Of a stretch of 27,642 bases of DNA, positions 7,909 to 15,029 are shown piece after piece (position 1 is the first letter of the stretch; the number at the start of each line of letters is the position of its first letter). The notes below the pieces were generated by a model that saw only the letters and a program-made list of their open reading frames with translations, searched no databases and was not told the DNA's origin. This DNA comes from CAZMSD01 sp964568855 (lineage in GTDB: Bacteria > CAIWAD01), in the NCBI GenBank assembly GCA_964568855.1, contig CAZMSD010000046.1, positions 1 through 27,642 on the forward strand. The letters run 5' to 3'. The position numbers and the translations under genes were made by a program.

Positions 7909-8508
7909 CTATTTGCGTGCGATTTTCCGCCAGGAACCCATGGGACAGAGATCCGGGGTCATTGAAATGAAACCCGGTTGGCATTCCCAGATCTCGCTGT
8001 CCACGTAGTGGGTGGCCAGCTCTTTTTCATCGTTATTGTAGATCCGCAGGATCACCTTCTCCCAGAGCTGGGCCCTCGTGTCGTCGGGTACGGTTTTCTC
8101 GACGAAAATCGTGAACAGGGCCTCTATCAGACCGGGATTCATGTTCATCCATTTTCGTTCACGTTCGCTGTTGAAATCCTGCGTCACGTCCTGGATGCGG
8201 TCGTCGCCGTCGCTGTAGGGGGGATCCACATCGCCGTTGACGATGATGATTTCGATGTGGCGGCTGGCGAGCGGCTCATCCGTCACGGGATCCTGCAATC
8301 GATATTCGAGGAAATGGCAGAATCCATCCATGAAGGCGGGTTTTCCCCGGGTGACGGCAGGTGTCTCTTCGACGACCTCGGCGGCCGGTTGGGCTTCCGG
8401 CTCCGGCGCTTGAGCGCTACCTTCCTCTGCCATACAGACAGAGGAACAGAGAGAGAAGCTGGCGAGGATTATGAGTGGTAAAACAGTGGTCTTGAAAAGC
8501 TTACTCAT
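7909..8508 (-). CDS. Exported protein of unknown function
   Basis: 199 residues from ATG 8508, chosen over an ATG nine codons upstream (8535) because GGGAG sits 6 nt before 8508 and the protein then starts with a clean signal peptide (MSKLFKTTVLPLIILASFS..., cleavage near SVCMA, residues 25-30). A Pro/Ala/Glu-rich linker follows (about 31-55), then a globular part with many acidic and aromatic residues (FCHFLEYRLQDPVT, IEIIIVNGDVDPPYSDGDD, LWEKVILRIYNNDEKE). I recognise no domain or catalytic motif. The stop is 30 bp upstream of the 723-aa secreted protein, so the two are very likely one transcript and may act together at the cell surface or in the periplasm. A 291-bp gap upstream, containing a terminator, suggests its own promoter. 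Confidence 0.8.
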   Translation of the reverse strand: MSKLFKTTVLPLIILASFSLCSSVCMAEEGSAQAPEPEAQPAAEVVEETPAVTRGKPAFMDGFCHFLEYRLQDPVTDEPLASRHIEIIIVNGDVDPPYSDGDDRIQDVTQDFNSERERKWMNMNPGLIEALFTIFVEKTVPDDTRAQLWEKVILRIYNNDEKELATHYVDSEIWECQPGFISMTPDLCPMGSWRKIARK

Positions 8509-8721
8509 GTCACTCCCGACTTGATCTGAAAACATACTAAACGGACTTCTTCAGACCAACAGATGACACCCTTACACGAATCGTGCCAAAAGCTCCCCAG
8601 CTAAGTCGGGCACTCATTTCCAGCGATTTCGAGAGCGCCGGAAGACGAGACACGGACGCTTGATGTATGCGCTGGACGATATGGGGATTCAGCCAGGTGG
8701 GAATAGTCGAGACTCGGGGAC

Positions 8722-8757
8722 AGATAATGAAACCGCCCGGCCGATCGGCCGGGCGGT
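8722..8757 (-). terminator. Intrinsic terminator after the 230-aa sorting-tail protein
   Basis: A perfect 26-bp GC palindrome (8732-8757) begins ACCGCCCGG and ends CCGGGCGGT. On the minus strand AAAACAG precedes it and TTTCATTATC follows. T-rich sequence also follows on the plus strand, so it could work in both directions. It lies 43 bp past the stop of the gene at 8800-9492. The remaining gap to 8508 shows nothing else I can support. Confidence 0.75.
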
Positions 8758-8799
8758 CTGTTTTCGAAACTTCCGTCTCAGGGACGGTTTTCGAGCGGT

Positions 8800-9492
8800 T
8801 TACTTCACGAGGACCATCTTCTTGGTCTCGGTGAAGGCACCAGCCTCGAGGGTGTACAGGTACACGCCGCTGCCCAGGTGGGAAGCGTCGAAGGTCACGC
8901 TGTGGACACCGCGCTCATACAGATCGTTGCTGAGAGTAACCACCTGCTGACCGGTGATGTTGTACACGCTCAGGGAGACCTGCTCGGCCTGGGGCAGAGC
9001 GAACTCGATGGTGGTGCTGGGATTGAAGGGATTCGGATAGGCGTCACCCAGCGCGAAGCTGGTGGGCACTTCCTCGGCCTCAACGTCATCGCAGCTCATA
9101 CCAAAGGTATCGGGGAATACGAATTCATTGCAGCCACTCGGCGGGGGCGGCGGACCCGGAATGTACCAGTAGGTATAGGGCGGCAGAGTAATGGTCTCGC
9201 AGAAGGGCTGGCCGGCGCACTCACCGCACAGCTCGAGGCTGTTCACGGGCTGGGCGCTCGTGATCACATCGTCGTGCGACCACAAGAAGTGGTAGGCAGG
9301 CGGCCCGCCGGAGGGACCGGTCACAGCTGAATCGTAGAAAGTGATTCCAGGGGCGAAACCGATGTCCGCAACGCAGCCGGTCGGCACATAGCCCGCAGGC
9401 AGCAGGTCTTCGCAGATATCGATCTGGTACTCTGCGAACGCGCACAAGCTCATGACGCTGAGCAGGGTAGCACTAAGCAGGAGCTTCTTCAT
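8800..9492 (-). CDS. Secreted paralog 2: AYHFL/YIPGPP domain plus sorting tail
   Basis: 230 residues, ATG 9492 with a strong AAGGAG site. Signal peptide 1-20 (ends LCAFA), then EYQIDI. The shared N-domain contains GPSGGPPAYHFL (59-70) and YWYIPGPPPPP (108-118). Between them is a local Cys cluster (LCGECAGQPFC, 88-98) that the 723-aa protein lacks, suggesting disulfides or metal binding. A short linker with further Cys leads to AYPNPFNPST (151-160) and the sorting tail ending MVLVK. This is the minimal form of the family: N-domain plus tail with nothing between. It lies 34 bp downstream of the 230-aa repeat protein with no terminator between, so the two are probably co-transcribed. A surface or secreted structural or binding role is inferred; the molecular function is unknown. 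Confidence 0.86.
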   Translation of the reverse strand: MKKLLLSATLLSVMSLCAFAEYQIDICEDLLPAGYVPTGCVADIGFAPGITFYDSAVTGPSGGPPAYHFLWSHDDVITSAQPVNSLELCGECAGQPFCETITLPPYTYWYIPGPPPPPSGCNEFVFPDTFGMSCDDVEAEEVPTSFALGDAYPNPFNPSTTIEFALPQAEQVSLSVYNITGQQVVTLSNDLYERGVHSVTFDASHLGSGVYLYTLEAGAFTETKKMVLVK

Positions 9493-9526
9493 CGTCTTTC
9501 TCCTTATGAGATTTTAGGGTTGACAA

Positions 9527-10219
9527 TTAGCGAACGCTCGCGGCGCTGGCGGCCTTGGCGACCTTGCGCACGTCGTTCTGCACTGCTGCGGGAGCCGATC
9601 CCACGGTGTAGTTCCAGTCGATGGCGGGATTCGCGGCGTCCACCTTGAACAGGTAGCCTTCACCGATCAGGAGATCCAGACCGTAAGTGAAGCCGTCATA
9701 GGTCCATGTGACCCAAGCACCTCCGGCCATGTCGTAGATCTTGTCACCGTTCTGAAAGCCCAGACCGAGATCGTCGGTATCCAGATCGATGTCGATCGGC
9801 AGGGGATTACCCCACATGACGTTCTGGCCCGCGGGGAAGTCACCCATGTCCACGACGGTACCTTCCGCCACGACATCACCGGCCACGACGAGGGACTGAT
9901 CCGCACCTGTATCGTTATTGTACAGGAAGCCCTCGTTGTAGCTCATCAGCAGGGCGCCCCAGGAGCCGGCGGTCTTGGTCCACGTAACCCATGCACCAGC
10001 GACCATCTCGTAGATCTTGTCGCCATCGGTACCTTGGCCACCAAGAATCAGTCCAACCGACTTGTCCACTTCCAAACCCTGCGGGCAAATGCCGAAAGCG
10101 CTGTTGCCGTCAGGAACCGTCTGGCTGACAAAACCCACGGTGTTGGAAGGATCGGACTCCACAGCCAATGCAGCGGCGGCAAGAACACCAATCAAGGCAA
10201 TGGCAAGTAGCTTCTTCAT
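9527..10219 (-). CDS. Secreted protein with two internal repeats, function unknown
   Basis: 230 residues, ATG 10219 with a near-perfect AAGGAGG site; an upstream in-frame extension lacks this support. Signal peptide 1-19 (LIGVLAAAALA). The mature protein starts VESDPSNTVGFVSQTVPDG. Two repeats follow: GDKIYEMVAGAWVTW (66-80) with NEGFLY (95-100), and GDKIYDMAGGAWVTW (158-172) with GEGYLF (186-191), offset by 92 residues. The body is acidic and Gly/aromatic-rich. The C-terminus (VQNDVRKVAKAASAASVR) is basic and has no sorting tail. The strong ribosome site and simple composition fit an abundant exported structural protein, but that is inference. Its stop lies 34 bp before secreted paralog 2, so they share a transcript. 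I recognise no catalytic motif. Confidence 0.85.
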   Translation of the reverse strand: MKKLLAIALIGVLAAAALAVESDPSNTVGFVSQTVPDGNSAFGICPQGLEVDKSVGLILGGQGTDGDKIYEMVAGAWVTWTKTAGSWGALLMSYNEGFLYNNDTGADQSLVVAGDVVAEGTVVDMGDFPAGQNVMWGNPLPIDIDLDTDDLGLGFQNGDKIYDMAGGAWVTWTYDGFTYGLDLLIGEGYLFKVDAANPAIDWNYTVGSAPAAVQNDVRKVAKAASAASVR

Positions 10220-10272
10220 TCCTTTTTTCCTCCTTGAATACGTCGCGATTGCGATATCCTTGTTGCTTCTCG

Positions 10273-10362
10273 TCAGCTCAAGCGTTTTCTCACAAACACT
10301 CTGCGACACCAGCCGCAGTCAAGCTGTCGCCAGTATTGCAACTGCTGTGCCTGTTTTTTCAT
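10273..10362 (-). CDS. Possible 29-aa cationic peptide with a CGWC motif
   Basis: A short ORF upstream of the repeat-protein gene, same strand. ATG 10362 is preceded by GGGGAG about 4 nt away, a strong ribosome site. The product is rich in Gln, Arg and Lys, with CGWC at residues 16-19 and a basic end (RVFVRKRLS). It ends 53 bp before the next ATG. It could be a leader peptide controlling the downstream gene, a real small protein, or chance. No homology can be judged. Confidence 0.25.
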   Translation of the reverse strand: MKKQAQQLQYWRQLDCGWCRRVFVRKRLS

Positions 10363-10609
10363 ACACTCCCCGGCCTTCACCTTGTTTTCAGGCACTTTTC
10401 ATGCCGATCCTTCATGACGGAGGCCAAGTGCTAAAATAACAATTGGTAAACGCCTTCTGCGAATGGTGAAAAAGTCTTGATAGCCGCACTCGTGTATACG
10501 GAATTAAGTTAAGCTAAGGGCTCGCCAGGTCGCGGCCGCCGCCGGACCTGTTGCTCCACCGCCACACAAGTGACCCTGAGGTCACATTTTCCCGCATACA
10601 ACGACTGTC
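10363..10609. other. Intergenic region, relatively AT-rich, with two dyads
   Basis: No protein gene seen. The stretch 10431-10520 is clearly richer in A and T than its surroundings and probably holds the promoter for the repeat-protein transcript, but no -35/-10 pair is convincing. A 10-bp stem with one bulge (10526-10550) and a 6-bp dyad (10570-10585) lie just past the stop at 10610. The first may end the upstream transcript, although no U-run follows on the minus strand. Confidence 0.4.
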
Positions 10610-11311
10610 CTATTTCAACAACAGGATTTTCGCCGCGTCCATTCCCTGCGTGTCGGTCTTGAGGACGACGAAATACACGCCGCCGCTCAACCGGCTGGCG
10701 TCGAAATTGACCGAATGCTGACCCGCCGGCAGTTGTCCGTCGATGAGGCGCGCCACCCGGCCACCGCGAATATCGAAGATTTCCAGCCGCGTCTCCGCCG
10801 GGCCAGATAATGCGAAACGGATCCTCGTCATCGGATTGAAGGGATTCGGCCGGTTGTCCAGCAGGCCGAATCTCGTTGGTAGCGCGTCGGCCGCAATGTG
10901 GGTAACGCCACAGCTGTCGATTTCCGCAATCTCAGGAAATACAGTCGGTTCAGCAGGAGGCATCGGCGGACCCGGGATATAGAAAACCGTGTTATCGGGA
11001 TAGAAGACCGTATCATCGATTTCTTCGCCGTCGCAATCGATTGTCAGGGTCATGTGATTGATGGGCGAAGCCTGTTCGATCTGTTCGTCCAGTTGAAATA
11101 AGCACTGGTATGCTGGGGGCTGGCCTGCAGGCTCGTCCGTTATCCATGCCGAATAATCGCCCGGGCTTCCCTCCACCGTGATGCCGGCTTCCAGCGATTC
11201 TAGTTGAACGCCGATGGGAAGATCCTCTATCAGGATGTCCACCTGGTGCTCGGCGCGCAGCGGCAGGCCTAGCAGCGGGATGAAGCCGATCAGGAATCGC
11301 AAGTTCTTCAT
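10610..11311 (-). CDS. Secreted paralog 3: AYQCL/YIPGPP domain plus sorting tail
   Basis: 233 residues, ATG 11311 with an AGAGG-type site. Signal peptide 1-20 (FLIGFIPLLGLPLRA), then EHQVDI, matching the post-cleavage motif of its two paralogs. The N-domain has EPAGQPPAYQCLF (60-72) and FYIPGPPMPP (110-119), with the same 44-residue spacing. Then come DNRPNPFNPMT (152-162) and a beta-rich tail ending ILLLK. The tail is the most divergent of the three but keeps the FlgD-like pattern (LEIFDIRGGRVARL, VNFDASRLSGGVYF). A 169-bp gap separates it from the FAD oxidoreductase upstream, and a 390-bp gap lies downstream, so it may be a single-gene transcript. Role unknown; probably exported and surface-attached. 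Confidence 0.86.
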   Translation of the reverse strand: MKNLRFLIGFIPLLGLPLRAEHQVDILIEDLPIGVQLESLEAGITVEGSPGDYSAWITDEPAGQPPAYQCLFQLDEQIEQASPINHMTLTIDCDGEEIDDTVFYPDNTVFYIPGPPMPPAEPTVFPEIAEIDSCGVTHIAADALPTRFGLLDNRPNPFNPMTRIRFALSGPAETRLEIFDIRGGRVARLIDGQLPAGQHSVNFDASRLSGGVYFVVLKTDTQGMDAAKILLLK

Positions 11312-11480
11312 TTTTCAACCTCTTGCTGGGTTTATCGAATGCCGGGCGGGATTCATCCGTCGCCCTGCTCGTTTCCGTATCCATTGCGCTGCGCCCCGTG
11401 ATCGATCCCCTCAAAGGGCCGCGCCGTTCATGTAGCGGACGGCTTGACTGGCTGCCGACGCTCGTCCGCCGAGTGGCCGA

Positions 11481-12713
11481 TCAGCGCCGGGTGCTGAACC
11501 AGTCCAGCTCCCGGTCGTGCCGCCCCCGGACGATCTCGCGGGCCAGCAGGCAGGCCCCCCGCCAGGCCATCGCGAAGCCGTGGCCCGTGAATCCCGCGGC
11601 CAGGAACTGGCCCTGCCGGCCGGGCACTTCCCCGATCCAGGGTGTCCCGTCGCTGGAGAAACCCATCAGTCCCGTCCATGCTCTCTTGACTTCGATGTCC
11701 TTCAGTCGCGGAAAGGAAGCGCGCATGAATTCCACCAGCCCTCGATGGACCTCGGGATTCAGCTCCTCGCCCAGGACGCCGATTTCCCGCTCCGCCTGGG
11801 ACCAGCGCCAGCCGCCCAGCAGTACGGCGCCCCGATCAGCCTGCCGCCAGTACTCGTAGCCGAAGTTGGCCGCCATGCCCATGGAGAAGACCTTGTGCAG
11901 GCGCTCCGTGGCCAGCATCTGGCCGCGCACGGGCTGGATCCGCTCGCGAAACCCGGGCAGCAACTCGAAAGTCCAGGCGTTGGTGCAGTGGACCACGGCC
12001 GTGCAGCGGATCGCTCCCCGATCGGTTTGCAGCAGCAGCCCGTCCGCCCGATCCTCGACTCCCCTCGCTTCCGTGGCGCACAACAGGCGTCCGCCCTCCT
12101 CTAGGTAGCGTCGGATCAAGGCCCAGACCAGGCGGCCCGGGTGAACCAGGGCGCCGTCCGGGCAGTATCGCGCCCCGTGGAACGCGGAATGCCCGAATCG
12201 CTTGCCAAGCTGCTCGGAAGACCAGAATTCGGCCTTGAAACCGTCGTCGCGCAACAACTGGACGCTGCGCTCCAGCTCCCGGCGCTCTTCGGGCGTGGCG
12301 GCGCAGGCCAGAAACCCGGTCTGCTGGAAAGCCACGTCCGCCGGCAGCAAGCCGATCTCGGCGCGCAGCTCGTCGCAGCTGCGCACGCTGAATTCCCACA
12401 GATCGCGCGCCCTGCCGTGCCCCAGCGCTTCCACCGCCCGCGAATAGTGCTCCAGGGTTCCGGCCACCAGGTGCCCGGCGTTGCGCCCCGAGGCGCCCCA
12501 AGCCGGAAAACGGCGCTCCACGACGACCGTGGAGACACCCAGTCGCTGAAGATTCAGCGCGACGGCGGTGCCGGTGATTCCCGCGCCGATGACGGCGACG
12601 TCCACCGAAGCGGGAACTTCCCCCGGCGGATAATCGGGACGATCCTCGTGCCACAGCACATCCAGGGAAGGTAGCGCCGAAGCGGGTCCGGGGTCTTCAA
12701 CTCCCGCTGTCAT
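11481..12713 (-). CDS. FAD-dependent amine/D-amino-acid oxidoreductase (DAO family, PuuB-like)
   Basis: 410 residues from ATG 12713; a TTG at 12725 would add four residues and neither start has a good ribosome site. The FAD-binding Rossmann motif is VDVAVIGAGITGTAVALNL (37-55), followed by the second-strand acid in VVVERR and the DAO-family WGASGRNAGH (72-81), resembling gamma-glutamylputrescine oxidase and related enzymes. The C-terminal FAD motif appears as AGFTGHGFAMAWRGACLLA. No signal peptide, so cytoplasmic. By family, it oxidises an amine or amino acid to the imine with FAD. The substrate cannot be assigned: no polyamine or amino-acid catabolic partner lies beside it. It is 30 bp downstream of the propeller/TonB gene, so it is probably the last gene of that long transcript. 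Confident in family, not in substrate. Confidence 0.88.
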   Translation of the reverse strand: MTAGVEDPGPASALPSLDVLWHEDRPDYPPGEVPASVDVAVIGAGITGTAVALNLQRLGVSTVVVERRFPAWGASGRNAGHLVAGTLEHYSRAVEALGHGRARDLWEFSVRSCDELRAEIGLLPADVAFQQTGFLACAATPEERRELERSVQLLRDDGFKAEFWSSEQLGKRFGHSAFHGARYCPDGALVHPGRLVWALIRRYLEEGGRLLCATEARGVEDRADGLLLQTDRGAIRCTAVVHCTNAWTFELLPGFRERIQPVRGQMLATERLHKVFSMGMAANFGYEYWRQADRGAVLLGGWRWSQAEREIGVLGEELNPEVHRGLVEFMRASFPRLKDIEVKRAWTGLMGFSSDGTPWIGEVPGRQGQFLAAGFTGHGFAMAWRGACLLAREIVRGRHDRELDWFSTRR

Positions 12714-12743
12714 CGTCGGTTCCAAATTGCCGGAAAAGCTCCA

Positions 12744-15029
12744 TCAGTAAAGGACATCCTGGAACAGGGGCTCGATCCGACTCTTTCCGGGATCCGGTGG
12801 CCGGGGGTCGAAGCGAACGCGCAGCGTGTCCAGGTCGTCGGCGTCATCGGCCTTTTCCGGATGACCCCAACTGAAGAACACCGCCAGGCTGCGCAGCGTT
12901 TCCAGCGCCTGCTCGTCGATCCCGTCTTCCGCGCCCTCGGCGACGGCGGGCAAGGCGTTCAACAACCTGCCGTCGCCGGCCATGTGCAGTTCCAATTCCA
13001 CCTCGCTGTTCCCTGTGGAAGATCCAAGGAAATCCTCGGCGACCAGCGCCAGGTCCCGCAGTCCCTCAATGTAGCGGCTGGAATCCACCAGCACTACGCT
13101 GAACAGCACTTCCTGGAACCGAAAGCCCTTGCGTATCTCCTTGGCGGCCCGCTTGTACTTCTTGCGATCGAAGCGCATCCGCTGGATCACCCGCAGCAGC
13201 TGGTTCTCCCCGAGACGTAGGGAATCGGGAAGACCGATGTCGAGCTTGTCAAGCACCTCAAGAGCGTGCTCACCTACTTGGAACTCCGCGGGAGTTTCCC
13301 ACAGCGCTTTACGCGCGCCGATGCTGTCTCCCGGATGCAGGTCGTACTGCACGACCGCTTCCGCGTTCCAGAAATGGCGCTTCGCCTTGCGCGGAAAGCC
13401 CATCTTCTTGGTCATGGCCTTTGCTGCGTGGCGACTGAAGGGCCGGGGATTGAGCCGTATCAGGCTGTCCAGCAGCGGCGGCAGCTCCCCCTCGTCGACG
13501 AACCAGGGTTCTCTCCTATCCCGCTTCAACGGGAAATGCACGCGGTAGAGGATGCGCGATGGAACCATCTGGCCCTCGAGGAATGCCGGCTTGAAGGTCA
13601 GCGAGCGCGTCACTTCGACGGCGTAGCCGCCGTATCCGAGGTTGAGCGGGTATTCGTCCAGAATTTCGTGCCGGGTGATCCGTCCTCGCGAGTCCAGGTC
13701 GAGCATCAGCACGGCGAAGCCCGGGACCTGCAGCATACCTGCCCGGTTGTAACTCTGCACGAGCTGTCGCAGGCGCGTGGGCGGATCGTTCGGCCTCGGC
13801 TCTGTGTCCAGTAAATTGAACAGAATTCGAGGTCCCTGGTCCTCCGCCAGCAGGGAGTCCGGTACCTGGGAGACCGCCAGGCTGTCCTCCTCCGCAACCT
13901 GTTCCGCTTCCTCCGGGATCTGTTCCCGCAGCCCGAACAGGTCGTGTCGAATCCGCTCCGGTTGTTCCTCGACGGCGGGATCGAAATTCGCCAGCAATCC
14001 CCAGGCTCCTCCCAGCAGGACATCGCCTTCGCGCAAGCCGGAACAGCATATGCTGGAATAAGCGTCCAGTCGAAGCGCGCGCCCATCGGGAAGGTCGTCC
14101 CCCGCATGGATCGGATGCCAGTAAAGGCGGCCCCCGCTGCCGCCGGCAAGCCAGCCGCGCGGGCTTTCCGCGGAGGGCCAGGGCTGCAGGAATTCGGCAT
14201 CCAGCCAGGGCGTCCGGCAGAGTTCCTCCCAGGTCTTCCCGCCGGTCAGTCTTTCGATGCGTCCGTCGGCCAGCGCCACCGTGATACTCCGGCCATCCTC
14301 ACGAATGGAGACCAGCGGCGTGAAATCGTCCCTCTCCCGGCGCGCCCAGGACGATCCACGGTCATCGCTGTAATACAGGAAGCCGCCGGCGCCGCCGATC
14401 CACCAGCGTCCGGACTGCAGCAGCAGGCAGCGGAAGCGCATCGGCAGAGGCGCCTCCAGGATCTCCCAGCTCAGGCCCGCGTCGAAGGACCGGGCCACCA
14501 GTCCCAGGTCTCCGCAGAGCAGGCCCTCCCCATCCGCGAATCCCAGGTCCAGCACACGCCTGCGATCCCGCAGGTCGATCCGCCGCAGCTCTTCACCCTC
14601 GGCGATGAAGACGCGTCCGCTGTCCCCCGCGCAGAAGAACCGGCCGACACGATTCCCGGAGCGTCCGGCGAAGGCCAGGCAGGTCAGGGCCAGGCTGTCC
14701 GGCGGGTCGTAACGATACCACAGGCTGTCGTCGAGACTGCGCGCCACCAGGCCCGAATCGCCGCAGACCCACAGGTGGCGCCCGTCCCATCCCAGGTCCG
14801 AGATCATCAGCCCGCGTACTTCGGGCAGACCCTCCGCGACCAGGCTGTCTCCCGCAAGGCTGTCGGCGGCCAGCGAATCGGCCGCCGCGCCCGGAGCGCC
14901 CGGGCTGTCCGGGTGCAGGCGCAGGCTGTCCGGTGTGAATGCCGCGGGCTGGGCCGCCGTCCGATCGTGCAGGCCGGCCGCGACCACTAGAATCGTCGCG
15001 ATTGCGATGCCGCCGATTATCGCTCTCAG
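12744..15029 (-). CDS. Beta-propeller (Ycf48/BNR-like) and TonB-like domain fusion, exported
   Basis: 761 residues if started at CTG 15029. That start overlaps the Omp85 stop as CTGA (15026-15029), has AAGGGA 8 nt upstream and gives a signal sequence (RAIIGGIAIATILVVAAG). The next usable codon, GTG 14987, would cut that segment in half. After an Asp-Ser-Leu-rich linker, residues about 70-350 carry propeller-like repeats (VCGDSGLVARSLDD, LCGDLGLVARSFDAGLSW, WIGGAGGFLYYSDDRGSSW), resembling Ycf48/sialidase-type blades. Residues about 425-502 resemble a TonB C-terminal domain (FAVLMLDLDSRGRITRHEIL, then SLTFKPAFLEGQMVPSRILY). A second, weaker copy may lie near 677-726. No TonB-type transmembrane anchor plus Pro-rich spacer is present, so this is not classical TonB. 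It likely acts in the periplasm with the Omp85 protein encoded immediately upstream. Confidence 0.75.
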   Translation of the reverse strand: MRAIIGGIAIATILVVAAGLHDRTAAQPAAFTPDSLRLHPDSPGAPGAAADSLAADSLAGDSLVAEGLPEVRGLMISDLGWDGRHLWVCGDSGLVARSLDDSLWYRYDPPDSLALTCLAFAGRSGNRVGRFFCAGDSGRVFIAEGEELRRIDLRDRRRVLDLGFADGEGLLCGDLGLVARSFDAGLSWEILEAPLPMRFRCLLLQSGRWWIGGAGGFLYYSDDRGSSWARRERDDFTPLVSIREDGRSITVALADGRIERLTGGKTWEELCRTPWLDAEFLQPWPSAESPRGWLAGGSGGRLYWHPIHAGDDLPDGRALRLDAYSSICCSGLREGDVLLGGAWGLLANFDPAVEEQPERIRHDLFGLREQIPEEAEQVAEEDSLAVSQVPDSLLAEDQGPRILFNLLDTEPRPNDPPTRLRQLVQSYNRAGMLQVPGFAVLMLDLDSRGRITRHEILDEYPLNLGYGGYAVEVTRSLTFKPAFLEGQMVPSRILYRVHFPLKRDRREPWFVDEGELPPLLDSLIRLNPRPFSRHAAKAMTKKMGFPRKAKRHFWNAEAVVQYDLHPGDSIGARKALWETPAEFQVGEHALEVLDKLDIGLPDSLRLGENQLLRVIQRMRFDRKKYKRAAKEIRKGFRFQEVLFSVVLVDSSRYIEGLRDLALVAEDFLGSSTGNSEVELELHMAGDGRLLNALPAVAEGAEDGIDEQALETLRSLAVFFSWGHPEKADDADDLDTLRVRFDPRPPDPGKSRIEPLFQDVLY

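Noticed and set aside
10570..10585. GTGACC-CTGA-GGTCAC dyad resembling a CRP/FNR site
   Set aside because: Spacing between half-sites does not match the CRP consensus and no regulated promoter is evident; kept only as a dyad in the intergenic entry.
11435..11469. GCGGACG/CGTCCGC inverted repeat after the FAD oxidoreductase
   Set aside because: The 21-nt loop and lack of a U-run make it a weak terminator candidate in GC-rich DNA.
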